Positions 36,292-45,846 of a DNA stretch of 64,000 nucleotides are shown here, one piece after another (position 1 is the stretch's first letter; each line of letters begins with the position of its first letter). Origin of the DNA: Acidimicrobiaceae bacterium. GTDB taxonomy: Bacteria; Actinomycetota; Acidimicrobiia; Acidimicrobiales; RAAP-2. The stretch is taken from contig PLON01000017.1 of assembly GCA_003142095.1 (NCBI GenBank), positions 4,651-68,650 of the forward strand. The letters run 5' to 3'. The position numbers were made by a program, and so were the translations under genes. The notes under the pieces are model-generated. The model worked only from the letters and a program-made list of their open reading frames with translations. It searched no databases and had not been told where the DNA came from.

Positions 36292-38475
36292 ATGTCTACC
36301 GCCCCTCGTGCGCCCCAAAGGCCCTATGAAATTACCCGTCACGGCGATACGCGAGTCGACCCGTACTACTGGCTCATGGACCGCACGAACGAGGAGGTCC
36401 TCGATCACCTGCGCGCCGAAAATGAGTACCTCGCACAGGAACTCGCACCGTTGAAGGCGCTCGAAGAAGAGCTCTTCACGGAGATAAAAAATCGCGTCGA
36501 AGAGACGGATATTTCGGTGCCGGTGCGCAAGGGTAACTGGTGGTATTTCGAGAGAACCCGCGAAGGACTGAACTACCCCATCAGCGTTCGTGTTCCCGCG
36601 AGCGGAGATGACCTCACTCCCCCCGAGATCGATCCCTTATCCACCTTCGCCGGAGAGCAGATCATTCTCGACGAGAACGTCGAAGCCGGCGACAGTGACT
36701 TTCTCTCGGTCGGCGTCCTCGCCCTCAGCCCCGACGAGTCGTGGGTCGCGGTCGGAACCGACTTTGAAGGGAACGAACGCCATCACGTCACCGTTCGCCC
36801 CCTCGCCGACCAGACGCCGATCGCTGACGAACTCGACGATGTGTACTACGGCTTCGCCTGGGCCCGAGACTCGCGTCATTTTTTCTACACTCGCGTGGAC
36901 GAGGCCATGCGTCCCTGGCAGCTCTGGCGACACGAACTCAACACGGCGGCCTCGTCGGACGTTCTCGTGTACGAAGAGCCCGACTCCGAGTACACCGTCT
37001 CGGTAGGGCGCAGTCGCGACGATCAAATGATCGTCGTCATGATGAACTCCTCGATGACGAGTGAAGTGCGCTACGTGGCCGCCGACGATCCGACCGGCGA
37101 GTTGCAAACACTCGAAGCGCGACGCCACGGCATTGAGTACGGCGTCGAGCACTTCGTCGACGCGCAGGGAACGCCATGGTGGCTCAAAGTGACCAATGAA
37201 AACGCCACCGACTTTCGACTCCTCACACGCCCGCTCAGTGGCGGCGAGTGGCGTGAGATTGTGGCGGAGCGTCCGGGCAGTCGCCTCGACGGAATCGACG
37301 CCTTTTCGACGTTCCTCGCCCTCAGCGAACGCGAAAACGGCTGCGCCGCTTTGCGTCTCGTCAAACTCCTACCTGGCAATGACCCCTTCGGCGACGACCT
37401 GCTCGAGCGCTCGACCTTGGTTGAGGGAGGCGCATTTCCCAACACTGTCGCCATTTCGTCGAATCCGAATTTCGAAACGTCCCAGGTGCGCGTCCTCATG
37501 ACATCGCTCACGACGCCTCGACTCATCGCCGACGTTGTCGTCGAAACGGGCGAGATCATTGTGCGCAAGCAGCAACGGGTGCTCGGCGGCTACGAGGAGT
37601 CGAACTACGTCACGGGTCGCCTGTGGGTCGACACGAGCGATCAGCTGCGCGTGCCGGTATCGGTCGTCGCGCGACGCGATCTCGTCACGGTCGATGCCGA
37701 CGGCACCCTCACTCCAGTTGCGCCGTCGCCATTTCTGCTTTACGGGTACGGCAGCTATGAGATCTCGATCGATCCCGCCTTCTCCTCTCTACGGCTATCA
37801 CTGCTCGATCGCGGCGTTATCTTCGCCATCGCCCACGTGCGCGGCGGCGGAGAGATGGGCCGCTCGTGGTACGAAATGGGTCGACTCGCCCAGAAGCCCA
37901 CGACCTTCAGCGACTTCGTCGCGGTAGCGCGCGCACTTATTGAACGCGGCTGGACGACACCCGAGCAACTCGCCGCGCGCGGAGGATCAGCCGGCGGACT
38001 TTTGATGGGTGCCGTCATGAACCAGGCGCCCGAGCTGTTTCGCGCCATCGTCGCCGAAGTTCCCTTCGTCGACGTCGTGACGACGATGTTGGACGACTCG
38101 CTTCCGCTAACGGCCGGGGAGTGGGAGGAGTGGGGCAACCCCCACGCCAGTGCCACGAGCTATCGAACAATGACGAGCTACTCCCCCTACGACAACGTGC
38201 GCGCGACGAATGACGACGGCGCGCCCGTGGTCTATCCCCACCTCTACGCATCGGGTGGTCTCAATGATTCGCGCGTCGGATTCTGGGAGCCGGCGAAATG
38301 GGTCTTGAAACTGCGTGACGCCAACGAAGCGAACGTCGCCGTGTTAAAGACCGAGATGGGCGCAGGACACGGAGGACCCTCTGGCCGCTACGACGCGTGG
38401 CGCGACGAAGCTCAAGTGGTCGCGTGGCTACTCAACGAGATTACGAACTCGCTAGAGTCGACCCCTTCGCCGTAA
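36292..38475 (+). CDS. ptrB: Oligopeptidase B / S9 family peptidase
   Basis: DPYYWLMDRTNEEVLDHLRAEN, LYGYGSYEISIDPAFSSLRLSLLDRG, RGGSAGGLLMG, HGGPSGRYDAWR. Confidence 0.95.
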   Translation: MSTAPRAPQRPYEITRHGDTRVDPYYWLMDRTNEEVLDHLRAENEYLAQELAPLKALEEELFTEIKNRVEETDISVPVRKGNWWYFERTREGLNYPISVRVPASGDDLTPPEIDPLSTFAGEQIILDENVEAGDSDFLSVGVLALSPDESWVAVGTDFEGNERHHVTVRPLADQTPIADELDDVYYGFAWARDSRHFFYTRVDEAMRPWQLWRHELNTAASSDVLVYEEPDSEYTVSVGRSRDDQMIVVMMNSSMTSEVRYVAADDPTGELQTLEARRHGIEYGVEHFVDAQGTPWWLKVTNENATDFRLLTRPLSGGEWREIVAERPGSRLDGIDAFSTFLALSERENGCAALRLVKLLPGNDPFGDDLLERSTLVEGGAFPNTVAISSNPNFETSQVRVLMTSLTTPRLIADVVVETGEIIVRKQQRVLGGYEESNYVTGRLWVDTSDQLRVPVSVVARRDLVTVDADGTLTPVAPSPFLLYGYGSYEISIDPAFSSLRLSLLDRGVIFAIAHVRGGGEMGRSWYEMGRLAQKPTTFSDFVAVARALIERGWTTPEQLAARGGSAGGLLMGAVMNQAPELFRAIVAEVPFVDVVTTMLDDSLPLTAGEWEEWGNPHASATSYRTMTSYSPYDNVRATNDDGAPVVYPHLYASGGLNDSRVGFWEPAKWVLKLRDANEANVAVLKTEMGAGHGGPSGRYDAWRDEAQVVAWLLNEITNSLESTPSP

Positions 38476-39274
38476 ATACCAATACGAGCGTTGCGGGGAG
38501 TGTCGCGGGAAAGACGACCGGCTTTCCGTCCACACTGACCGTCGCGCTCGACGGCGAACCGAGCGTCACGCGTGAGTCACCCGTCATGACGAGTGACTCG
38601 TCGTGACCCTGATCGACCGGTCCTTGCCACTCGAGTGTGCTCGAGGGGCCCATGGTGTACACGGCCCAGGTTTCGCCCAGTGATCCGGTCACCGTCACCC
38701 GATAGCGCGTCGCGGACACGTTGTAGTTAGCGTCGTCGCCACTGACCGTCACAGGTCGAAACACCGTCGGCACCGTGGTCGTGGTCGTTGTCGTTCGCGC
38801 ATGGGTCGTTGTCGTCGTCGTGGAAGTCGTGTGTTTCCCTGGATGATGGGCGACGTAGTAGGTCACGACGACGACGACCACGAGGACCGCCAGCAACACT
38901 ACGGCGACACTTCGCGCGACGATCGACGCCGTAGAGCGATGCGACGATCGAGAGAGGAACCAGTTGTCGTTGTGGCGAGCTTGTAGCGCGCTCGACTGCT
39001 CGCTGCTCGCGGAGTCGCTGAAGACGTACTGACGCGCGGGGTCTAGGCGAGGTCGTTCGACCGGAGGTCGCGTCACGGGCTCACCCGAACCGTCCAACAG
39101 TCGAAATCCCTTCGAGGGCGTGTAGGGAGACGGAGGCGGCGACACGAGTCGCCGTTCCAGAGGTTTCGAGAGTTCGCGCATCTCGTCGCGTTTCAACTTT
39201 CGAATCCGCAACAGCGTCCCCGCGACGAGCAGGACCGCGACCACGATCCCGGCAATCTCGAGGGCCAGAATCAC
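38441..39274 (-). CDS. Membrane protein with Thr-rich linker and RodZ DUF4115-like extracellular domain
   Basis: Two hydrophobic segments, TTSTTTTTTHARTTTTTTT linker, then YRVTVTGSLGETWAVYTMGPSSTLEWQGPVDQGHDESLVMTGDSRVTLGSPSSATVSVDGKPV. Confidence 0.6.
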   Translation of the reverse strand: MILALEIAGIVVAVLLVAGTLLRIRKLKRDEMRELSKPLERRLVSPPPSPYTPSKGFRLLDGSGEPVTRPPVERPRLDPARQYVFSDSASSEQSSALQARHNDNWFLSRSSHRSTASIVARSVAVVLLAVLVVVVVVTYYVAHHPGKHTTSTTTTTTHARTTTTTTTVPTVFRPVTVSGDDANYNVSATRYRVTVTGSLGETWAVYTMGPSSTLEWQGPVDQGHDESLVMTGDSRVTLGSPSSATVSVDGKPVVFPATLPATLVLVFTAKGSTLASS

Positions 39275-39340
39275 CCTCGCTCCTCTGCGACTTGAATCGC
39301 CTCGCTCGCCCGGGTCACGTCTCGAAGCGTACTGAACTCT

Positions 39341-39817
39341 CTACGGCGCGAGGACCCGATACCCGCCGCGGTAGTACGCGAGGGGCCCACCAGGCTCAGT
39401 GGAGGCGAAATCCAGTTCCGCGACGATGATGTCGTGGTCACCGTGGTTGGTGACCTCACGAATGGTTCCCTCTAAGTACGCGAGCGATCCCTCGAGGAAC
39501 GGTGAGCCGTTGGGAGCCGCTATCCAGGAGACTCCGGCGAACTTGTCCACTCCACTGACAGCGAAACTGCGCGCCAGTGGCTCTTGGTCGTCGCGCAGGA
39601 TGTTGACGCCGACAACACCCACCTGGCGGATCCGCTGCCACGAGGGAGAACTGCTGGTTGCCGCGAAGAAAACCAGGGCCGAATCAATAGAGAGCGACCC
39701 GAAGGTCTGGCACGTAAATCCGGCCGGTCCCTCGGATGTCATTGCCGTGACGATGACAATTCCCGTGACGTAGTGACCGAGGACTTCCTTGCAGTGCGCG
39801 TTGTCGAAGGAGCCCAC
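39341..39817 (-). CDS. Flavin reductase family protein
   Basis: HYVTGIVIVTAMTSEGPAGFTCQTFGSLSIDSALVFFAATSSSPSWQRIRQVGVVGVNIL. Confidence 0.92.
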   Translation of the reverse strand: MGSFDNAHCKEVLGHYVTGIVIVTAMTSEGPAGFTCQTFGSLSIDSALVFFAATSSSPSWQRIRQVGVVGVNILRDDQEPLARSFAVSGVDKFAGVSWIAAPNGSPFLEGSLAYLEGTIREVTNHGDHDIIVAELDFASTEPGGPLAYYRGGYRVLAP

Positions 39818-39863
39818 GGCGCCACACTACCGGTGTCGTCACTTTTCACGGTGAGCCACGCCG

Positions 39864-40751
39864 TCAACGAGAGTCGTCGCCGCTCAATGAGTACGCGCGC
39901 GACACTTTGGTGACGAGTCCGTCGCGCACCAGGCTCTCCAACACAACGTCGGCGCGCGCCTTATCCACTCCGAGGTCGCTCACGAGGCGAGTCTTCGCGC
40001 GTGGACCTTCGCGTAGCGCGTGCAACACTCGCCCACGCAACTGGCGATTCGATCCAGCGAAAGGCGCTTGCGGTCGCGAGACCGCTGCGCTACGTGGCGC
40101 AGGGTCAGAGCCCCCGTGTCGACGCCACGCACACGATCTTGCGAGAGGGCACTGCTCGCAGCGCGGAGCGGCACGACAGAACTGCGCTCCGAGGTCGATC
40201 ATCGCCTGATTGAACTCGGCGGCACCAGATCTCGGCAGGAGTACTTGGGCGAGTATTCGCGCGTCGCTTGTGCGAAGCGATTCATTCGCAAGTGCGCGGG
40301 CGAGCACGCGTCCGACGTTCGTGTCGAGAACTGCGACGTGACGCCCATACGCGAACGACGCCACGGCGTTCGCCGTGTACTCGCCCACTCCGGGCAAGCG
40401 ACGAAGTTCGTCGACATTGCGAGGAACTTGGCCGTCGAACTCATCTCGGATGGTGCGAGCCGCCCCGTGCAGAGCCTTCGCCCGGCGTGGGTAGCCGAGT
40501 CCACTCCACGCGACGAGCACGTGAGCGAGCGGCGCCGTCGCGCAGGCGTCGGGGGTTGGAAACTGTTCCATGAACTTCGTCCAGGGTTGAATAACCCGAG
40601 ACGTCGAGGTCTGTTGGAGCATGACCTCACTCACGAGAACGGCCCAGGGCCTAGGGTCGTTCAGCCAGGGCAAGTCTCGACGCATCGACGGCGCAGCCCG
40701 ACGAAGCGCGCGGCGAAAAGCGACGAGGTCGCTAGGCCCAGACGTCGTCAC
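39864..40751 (-). CDS. mutY: A/G-specific adenine glycosylase
   Basis: VMLQQTSTSRVIQPWTKFMEQFPT, LPGVGEYTANAVASFAYG, LDTNVGRVLAR, four-Cys cluster CRAAPRCEQCPLARSC. Confidence 0.94.
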   Translation of the reverse strand: MTTSGPSDLVAFRRALRRAAPSMRRDLPWLNDPRPWAVLVSEVMLQQTSTSRVIQPWTKFMEQFPTPDACATAPLAHVLVAWSGLGYPRRAKALHGAARTIRDEFDGQVPRNVDELRRLPGVGEYTANAVASFAYGRHVAVLDTNVGRVLARALANESLRTSDARILAQVLLPRSGAAEFNQAMIDLGAQFCRAAPRCEQCPLARSCAWRRHGGSDPAPRSAAVSRPQAPFAGSNRQLRGRVLHALREGPRAKTRLVSDLGVDKARADVVLESLVRDGLVTKVSRAYSLSGDDSR

Positions 40752-41244
40752 CGTAGGGGCGTTGACGCTGCGGCGCGAACTCGCTCTTCCAGACCATGAC
40801 CTTGCGCCGGAAGTAACAGACTTCGAGACCGTCTTGGTTGAAGCCCTTGGTCTCGACCGTGACGATTCCGCGGTCGGGCTTCGAATTCGACGGCGTCACG
40901 TCGAGTACGCGAGTTTCGGCGTAGATAGTGTCACCGTGAAACGTCGGGTTGCGATGAATGAGCGACTCCACTTCAAGGTTCGCGATCGCGGCTCCGGAGA
41001 CATCCGGGACGCTCATCCCCAGCACCAACGAGTAGACGAGGTTCCCGACCACGACGTTCTTATGGTGAACGGTCTCGTGCTCAGCGAACCAGGCGTTCGT
41101 ATGCAGCGGGTGGTGGTTCATCGTGATCATGCAAAAGAGGTGATCGTCGGCCTCGGTGATCGTTTTGCCGGGCCAGTGTCGATAGACGTCGCCAACAGAA
41201 AAGTCTTCGAGGTAACGCCCGAAGGGACGATCGTAGGTCGTCAT
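40732..41244 (-). CDS. MaoC family dehydratase (mesaconyl-CoA hydratase-like)
   Basis: GRYLEDFSVGDVYRHWPGKTITEADDHLFCMITMNHHPLHTNAWFAE...NPTFHGDTIYAETRVLD. Confidence 0.9.
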   Translation of the reverse strand: MTTYDRPFGRYLEDFSVGDVYRHWPGKTITEADDHLFCMITMNHHPLHTNAWFAEHETVHHKNVVVGNLVYSLVLGMSVPDVSGAAIANLEVESLIHRNPTFHGDTIYAETRVLDVTPSNSKPDRGIVTVETKGFNQDGLEVCYFRRKVMVWKSEFAPQRQRPYGDDVWA

Positions 41245-41696
41245 GACGCTTGGTCGGGCTGCTCGTCCGAGTCGACGCGACCGGGGCGAGTCGTGAAAGA
41301 AACGAGCGCGCCCGGTAACGTCTCGCCATCGATCACGACGCGCCAGGTGTAGCGCGAGTTATCGACCAGTGGAATGGGTCCAAAGTTGACCGCGATGGGC
41401 ACTTCCACCGGCGTACCGACGGGAACGTCGGGCGGCGTCGAGGCGGAGAAGTCGCCGCGCACCTCAATGAAGTGTGGTCCGTCAGGCGTCTCGAAACCGA
41501 CCTGCTGTCCGTCGGCATCCTCAAGGAAGAGTTCCCAGTGGTGCGAGATATTGAATTCGTGCGAATCAACACTTACTTTGACGGCGACCGCCATCGGCAT
41601 GGGGTCTGGGCCGACGACGGACCAACCGCCGCCCAGGATGTAGAGCTTGCCGTCGGCGACTTGGGCAGAATCGGCGAGGAGCATGGTCACGTTCAC
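41241..41696 (-). CDS. Conserved hypothetical protein (DUF6941-like)
   Basis: MLLADSAQVADGKLYILGGGWSVVGPDPMPMAVAVKV; 4-nt overlap with maoC. Confidence 0.65.
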   Translation of the reverse strand: MNVTMLLADSAQVADGKLYILGGGWSVVGPDPMPMAVAVKVSVDSHEFNISHHWELFLEDADGQQVGFETPDGPHFIEVRGDFSASTPPDVPVGTPVEVPIAVNFGPIPLVDNSRYTWRVVIDGETLPGALVSFTTRPGRVDSDEQPDQAS

Positions 41697-42064
41697 CGGG
41701 CCAGCCTATTCCGGCAGGGCCGCAGGACCGGCAGTCAGTCTGTCGCCAAGGAACCTCTTGAAAATCGTGCCCGTGTTGCGTACTGTTGAGTCTGCGAGTT
41801 CGGGAATGTCTTACTGAAGCGCCGACGTGAAGAGGGTTCAAGTCGGCCACCCGAGTTGGGCGTAGCCCGTAGAGCGGTCCCTTTTCGACAACCCGGACTC
41901 GCACGTCCCATTTCTGGCATGCAGTTAGAACCATTGAATGGCGACGCGCACTTCCCAACTTCATCCGTCGTAGAAGACCGCCTTCTCCAGTGCAAGGGGC
42001 CGATCTCGCCACGCTAAAGACTCGAGCTTTCGATACGCCTCATGAGAACCAGTACATTTCTCCT

Positions 42065-43663
42065 ATGCCCGCACCCGCCCTCGACGTTGACGTCGCCGAA
42101 CAACTCATCGCCCGCGGCGAGACTCTCCTCGACGGGGCGCTGCGCGAGTTGAGAGCACGCGGCGGAATCGACGCCAACGAAACGCTCGCCTACGATCTCT
42201 CTCACTCCGCGAGTGGACTTGCCGCGGCTCGTTCCTGCCTCGGCTACGCCCGACACGGCGACGACGAAGCGCAGTTGGTAGCCGCATTTCTGGCCATGAC
42301 TCTGAGCGACCTCGCGGAGAGGATTCTCGGTCGAGAGTCCCTGTGGGGAGTAGAGACGGGTTGGTTCGAGCCGTTCCAGTCCTTCGTTGCGGCGTATCGC
42401 GACCCCTCGTTCCTTTCGACGCTCGCCGAGACGCCCGGAGATCGCCATCTGGATGAGGACTTTGAGCTGGTCGCTTCCACGTTTCATCGCTTCGCCGAAG
42501 AGAAGGTGCGCCCCCACGCCGAACACGTGCATCGCGCCAACGACGATATTCCCGAATCCATCATCGAGGGGCTCAACGAACTCGGCGGCTTCGGGCTCTC
42601 CATCCCCGAAGCGTTCGGTGGATTTTCAGCCGGTGGCGAGTCCGAGTACGTGGGCATGGTGGTCGCCACTGAGGAACTTTCGTGGGGTTCTCTCGGCATC
42701 GGTGGTTCACTGATCACTCGACCCGAGATCATGACGCGGGCACTCCTTCGTGGTGGCACTGACGAACAGCGCCAGACCTGGCTGCCGCGTCTCGCGAGCG
42801 CCGAGACACTCTGTGCCATTGCGGTCACCGAGCCAGACTTCGGCTCGGACGTCGCCGGGGTGACGACGAGTGCGACGCGGACCGAGGGCGGATGGCTCCT
42901 CAACGGCACGAAGACCTGGTGCACGTTCGCGGCGCGAGCCGAAGTATTGGTGCTCCTCGCACGTACTGACCCCGACCGCTCGCTCGCCCACCGAGGGCTC
43001 TCACTCTTTCTCGTCGAAAAGCCTCGTGGCGACGGCCACGGATTCGTCTTTCACCAAGAGACTCCCGGGGGCGGACGTCTCGAGGGCCGACCGATTGACA
43101 CCATTGGCTATCGCGGGATGCACTCGTACGAGTTGAGTTTCGATCAGTGGTTCGTGAGCGACGATCACCTCGTGGGTGGCGAGGAGGGACTGGGCAAGGG
43201 CTTCTACTTTCAAATGGCCGGTTTTGAGAACGGCCGCATCCAAACGGCCGCGCGAGCCGTCGGCGTCATGCAGGCCGCGTACGACGCGGCCCTCGAGTAC
43301 GCGCGAAACCGCGTGGTCTTTGGCGAAGCGATCATCAACTTCGAACTCACGCGCACAAAACTCGCCACCATGGCGGCCATCATCCAGTGCGCTCGTCAGT
43401 TCTCTCTTGACGTCGCTCGACAGATGGGCCGCGGCGACGGTTCTCTCCAAGCATCGATGGCCAAGGCGTACGTCTGTCGCGCCGCCGAGTGGGTCACTCG
43501 TGAGGCCATGCAGATTCACGGCGGAATGGGCTACGCCGAAGAGTACGCCGTCAGTCGTTACTTCGTCGACGCGCGGGTGCTCTCGATCTTCGAGGGGGCC
43601 GACGAAACGCTGTGTTTGAAAGTGATCGCGCGCCGCTTGCTCGACGCGCTCGGCGAGTCTTAA
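42065..43663 (+). CDS. Methylsuccinyl-CoA dehydrogenase-like acyl-CoA dehydrogenase with N-terminal extension
   Basis: 532 aa; about 130 aa helical N-terminal extension, then GGSLITRPEIMTRALLRGGTDEQ, AVTEPDFGSDVAG, KTWCTFAARAEVLVLLARTDPDR, IDTIGYRGMHSYELSFDQW, MQIHGGMGYAEEYAVSRYFVDARVLSIFEGADETLCLKVIARRL. Confidence 0.88.
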   Translation: MPAPALDVDVAEQLIARGETLLDGALRELRARGGIDANETLAYDLSHSASGLAAARSCLGYARHGDDEAQLVAAFLAMTLSDLAERILGRESLWGVETGWFEPFQSFVAAYRDPSFLSTLAETPGDRHLDEDFELVASTFHRFAEEKVRPHAEHVHRANDDIPESIIEGLNELGGFGLSIPEAFGGFSAGGESEYVGMVVATEELSWGSLGIGGSLITRPEIMTRALLRGGTDEQRQTWLPRLASAETLCAIAVTEPDFGSDVAGVTTSATRTEGGWLLNGTKTWCTFAARAEVLVLLARTDPDRSLAHRGLSLFLVEKPRGDGHGFVFHQETPGGGRLEGRPIDTIGYRGMHSYELSFDQWFVSDDHLVGGEEGLGKGFYFQMAGFENGRIQTAARAVGVMQAAYDAALEYARNRVVFGEAIINFELTRTKLATMAAIIQCARQFSLDVARQMGRGDGSLQASMAKAYVCRAAEWVTREAMQIHGGMGYAEEYAVSRYFVDARVLSIFEGADETLCLKVIARRLLDALGES

Positions 43664-44595
43664 GAAGAACGCTTCATTCCTGCGCGTACGCCGCGCGAGA
43701 CAAAGGAGTTCGCGATCTTCGCCGACGCTTCGTCGATCATCTCGTCACCGAACATCACGGCGCCCGTCAAGTTCTCCTCGGTCGCAACGCGGTACGCGTC
43801 GAGAATGTCGTAGGACTTGTCGAAGAGTTCTTGACTCGGCGAATAGACGTCGTTCAAAACGATCGCCTGGTCCGGGGTGAGCGCCCACTTACCGTCGAAG
43901 CCGTAGGACGCACTGATCGACGCCGCCCGACGTAACGCGTCGAGGTCGCGCACCTTGAGGAATGGCCCGTCAATGACGTGCAGGCCGTTGGCCCGTCCCG
44001 CCATCAAGATCTTCGCAAACACGTAGCTGAAGGGATTCGACGGAGCGTCGTGAATCGTCTCATCGATGGTCGTCACCGGCATGCCAATTGACGCGGCGAA
44101 GTCGGCGGGACCAAAGACAATGGATTCCAGGCGCGGCGACGCGGCGCAGATTTCTTCCACGTTGATTAGGCCTTCTGCCGTCTCAATCTGCGCCTCGATG
44201 CCGATGTGACCGATTGGGAGGCCGGCGTTCGCCTCGACTTGGCTTAAGAGCAAGTCGAGCGCGACAACGTCCGAAGCCCGACGAACCTTGGGCAGCATGA
44301 CCTCGTCAAGCCGTTCTCCGGCACCGCCGACGACTTCGATGACGTCGCCGTAGGTCCAACGCGTGTCCCATGCGTTGACGCGAACGCACAACACCCGCTC
44401 GTCCCAGTCCAGTGTTCGAATCGCGTTGATGACTTTTGTGCGAGCCGCAACTTTTTCCTTCGGCGCTACGGAGTCTTCGAGGTCGAGGAACGAGAAGTCC
44501 GCCATAGACGTCGGCGCTTTCGCAAGAAATCGATCAGATGAGCCCGGCGTTGAGAGACATGAGCGGCGAGGAAGGTTTCTAGATCGCTGTGACAT
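43660..44595 (-). CDS. HpcH/HpaI-CitE family CoA lyase (malyl-CoA/beta-methylmalyl-CoA lyase-like)
   Basis: FSFLDLEDSVAPKEKVAARTKVINAIRTLDWDERVLCVRVNAWDTRWTYGDVIEVVGGAGERLDEVMLPKV; IEAQIETAEGLINVEEI; FGPADFAASIGM. Confidence 0.9.
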   Translation of the reverse strand: MSQRSRNLPRRSCLSTPGSSDRFLAKAPTSMADFSFLDLEDSVAPKEKVAARTKVINAIRTLDWDERVLCVRVNAWDTRWTYGDVIEVVGGAGERLDEVMLPKVRRASDVVALDLLLSQVEANAGLPIGHIGIEAQIETAEGLINVEEICAASPRLESIVFGPADFAASIGMPVTTIDETIHDAPSNPFSYVFAKILMAGRANGLHVIDGPFLKVRDLDALRRAASISASYGFDGKWALTPDQAIVLNDVYSPSQELFDKSYDILDAYRVATEENLTGAVMFGDEMIDEASAKIANSFVSRGVRAGMKRSS

Positions 44596-44748
44596 GTCGA
44601 GAGCCTACGCGCGCCGCTGCACATGGTTCGAATTCGACAGAACAACGCGGTTGATTGTGTGGCGACATGGCCGCATTGATCAGGTACGTTATGGTGAACA
44701 AGCGAGCGCCACCGTGGGTCGCTCACGTGATTCAACTAGCCTGGTCTG

Positions 44749-45846
44749 GTGACTGACGTCGAGCACATCGTGCTGTCGACACGGCCCGCAGGGGAATCGA
44801 AACGGATTCGTTGCGCGGTCGCCGCCATCGCGCTCAGCGCACTCTCGATGGGCCTCGTCGTGGCCTCGTCACATCCGGCGGGTGCGTCCAATCTTTCGAA
44901 CGATCGTGCGAAGGCCAATATCCTTCTTCGTCAAATCAATCACATGAACGGCGAGGTCGCCTTGCTGGGCCAGAAGTACGACGAAGCCCTCATCAAACTC
45001 CACAAGTACAACAACGAGATCGCCGACACCACGGCCACAGTCGCCGCCATCGAGTCGAACGAGAACAAAGGGCAACGCCAACTGCGCGCCGACGTCGTCT
45101 TCGCGTACGTCACCAACGGCGCGAACGAGGGCGACAATCCTCTCTTCACCAAAAATGCCTCCAAGGTTGACGCCGCCAACGTGTACTCCCAGTTAGCGGC
45201 GGGCAACATCAGCAACACGATCTCCAATTTGAAGAGTGACCGGATCAAACTGGCCGAAGATCGCGGTCTCTTAAATGCCGAAGACCGTAACGCTCGCTCG
45301 TTTACTCGCGCGGCGGCACACTCCTTGAATAAGGGCAATGTCATCCAGGCCGACCTGAAGAGCAGTCTGACGCAAGACAAGGGTCAGATCGCGACCTTCG
45401 TCAGCGAGGCCGAAGCGGCAGCAGCAGCCGCGTCGTCAAGCACCCTAAACAGCGCTCAACCGGTCACCGGATTTCCTGCGCCGCCGCCCGATTCGCGCGC
45501 CAACATTGCCATCCTTACCGCCGAGAAGTATTTGGGCGTTCCGTATGTCTGGGGTGGCGCGAGCAAATCGGGTGTCGACTGCTCCGGGCTCATCATGCTC
45601 GCCTACGAAGCCGCCGGCATCGACTTTCCCCACTATTCGGGCGCCATGTACGAAGAGACCGAGCGCGTACCGCTCTACGACATCGAGCCCGGCGACCTTC
45701 TTTTTTATGGATCCGACGGTGATGAACACGTCGCGATGTACGTCGGCCACGGCGAGATGATCGAGGCCCCCGAGACCGGTGAGGTTGTCCACATCACGCC
45801 CATCCGGCTCTACGGCGGCTTCGTCGGACTCGGCCGACCGCGTTAG
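44749..45846 (+). CDS. Secreted NlpC/P60 peptidoglycan hydrolase with coiled-coil N-terminus
   Basis: Signal-like N-terminus, coiled-coil region, C-terminal VPYVWGGASKSGVDCSGLIMLAYEAAG...GDLLFYG...EHVAMYVGHGEMIEAP. Confidence 0.93.
   Translation: MTDVEHIVLSTRPAGESKRIRCAVAAIALSALSMGLVVASSHPAGASNLSNDRAKANILLRQINHMNGEVALLGQKYDEALIKLHKYNNEIADTTATVAAIESNENKGQRQLRADVVFAYVTNGANEGDNPLFTKNASKVDAANVYSQLAAGNISNTISNLKSDRIKLAEDRGLLNAEDRNARSFTRAAAHSLNKGNVIQADLKSSLTQDKGQIATFVSEAEAAAAAASSSTLNSAQPVTGFPAPPPDSRANIAILTAEKYLGVPYVWGGASKSGVDCSGLIMLAYEAAGIDFPHYSGAMYEETERVPLYDIEPGDLLFYGSDGDEHVAMYVGHGEMIEAPETGEVVHITPIRLYGGFVGLGRPR

Noticed and set aside
39864-40751. MutY lacking a C-terminal NUDIX-like domain
   Set aside because: A short C-terminal winged-helix-like tail appears to be usual for actinobacterial MutY.
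41832-41855. tRNA T-arm-like sequence (gagggttcaagtcggccacccgag)
   Set aside because: No matching acceptor, D-arm or anticodon stem could be built around it; likely chance in the 41.7-42.06 kb intergenic region.
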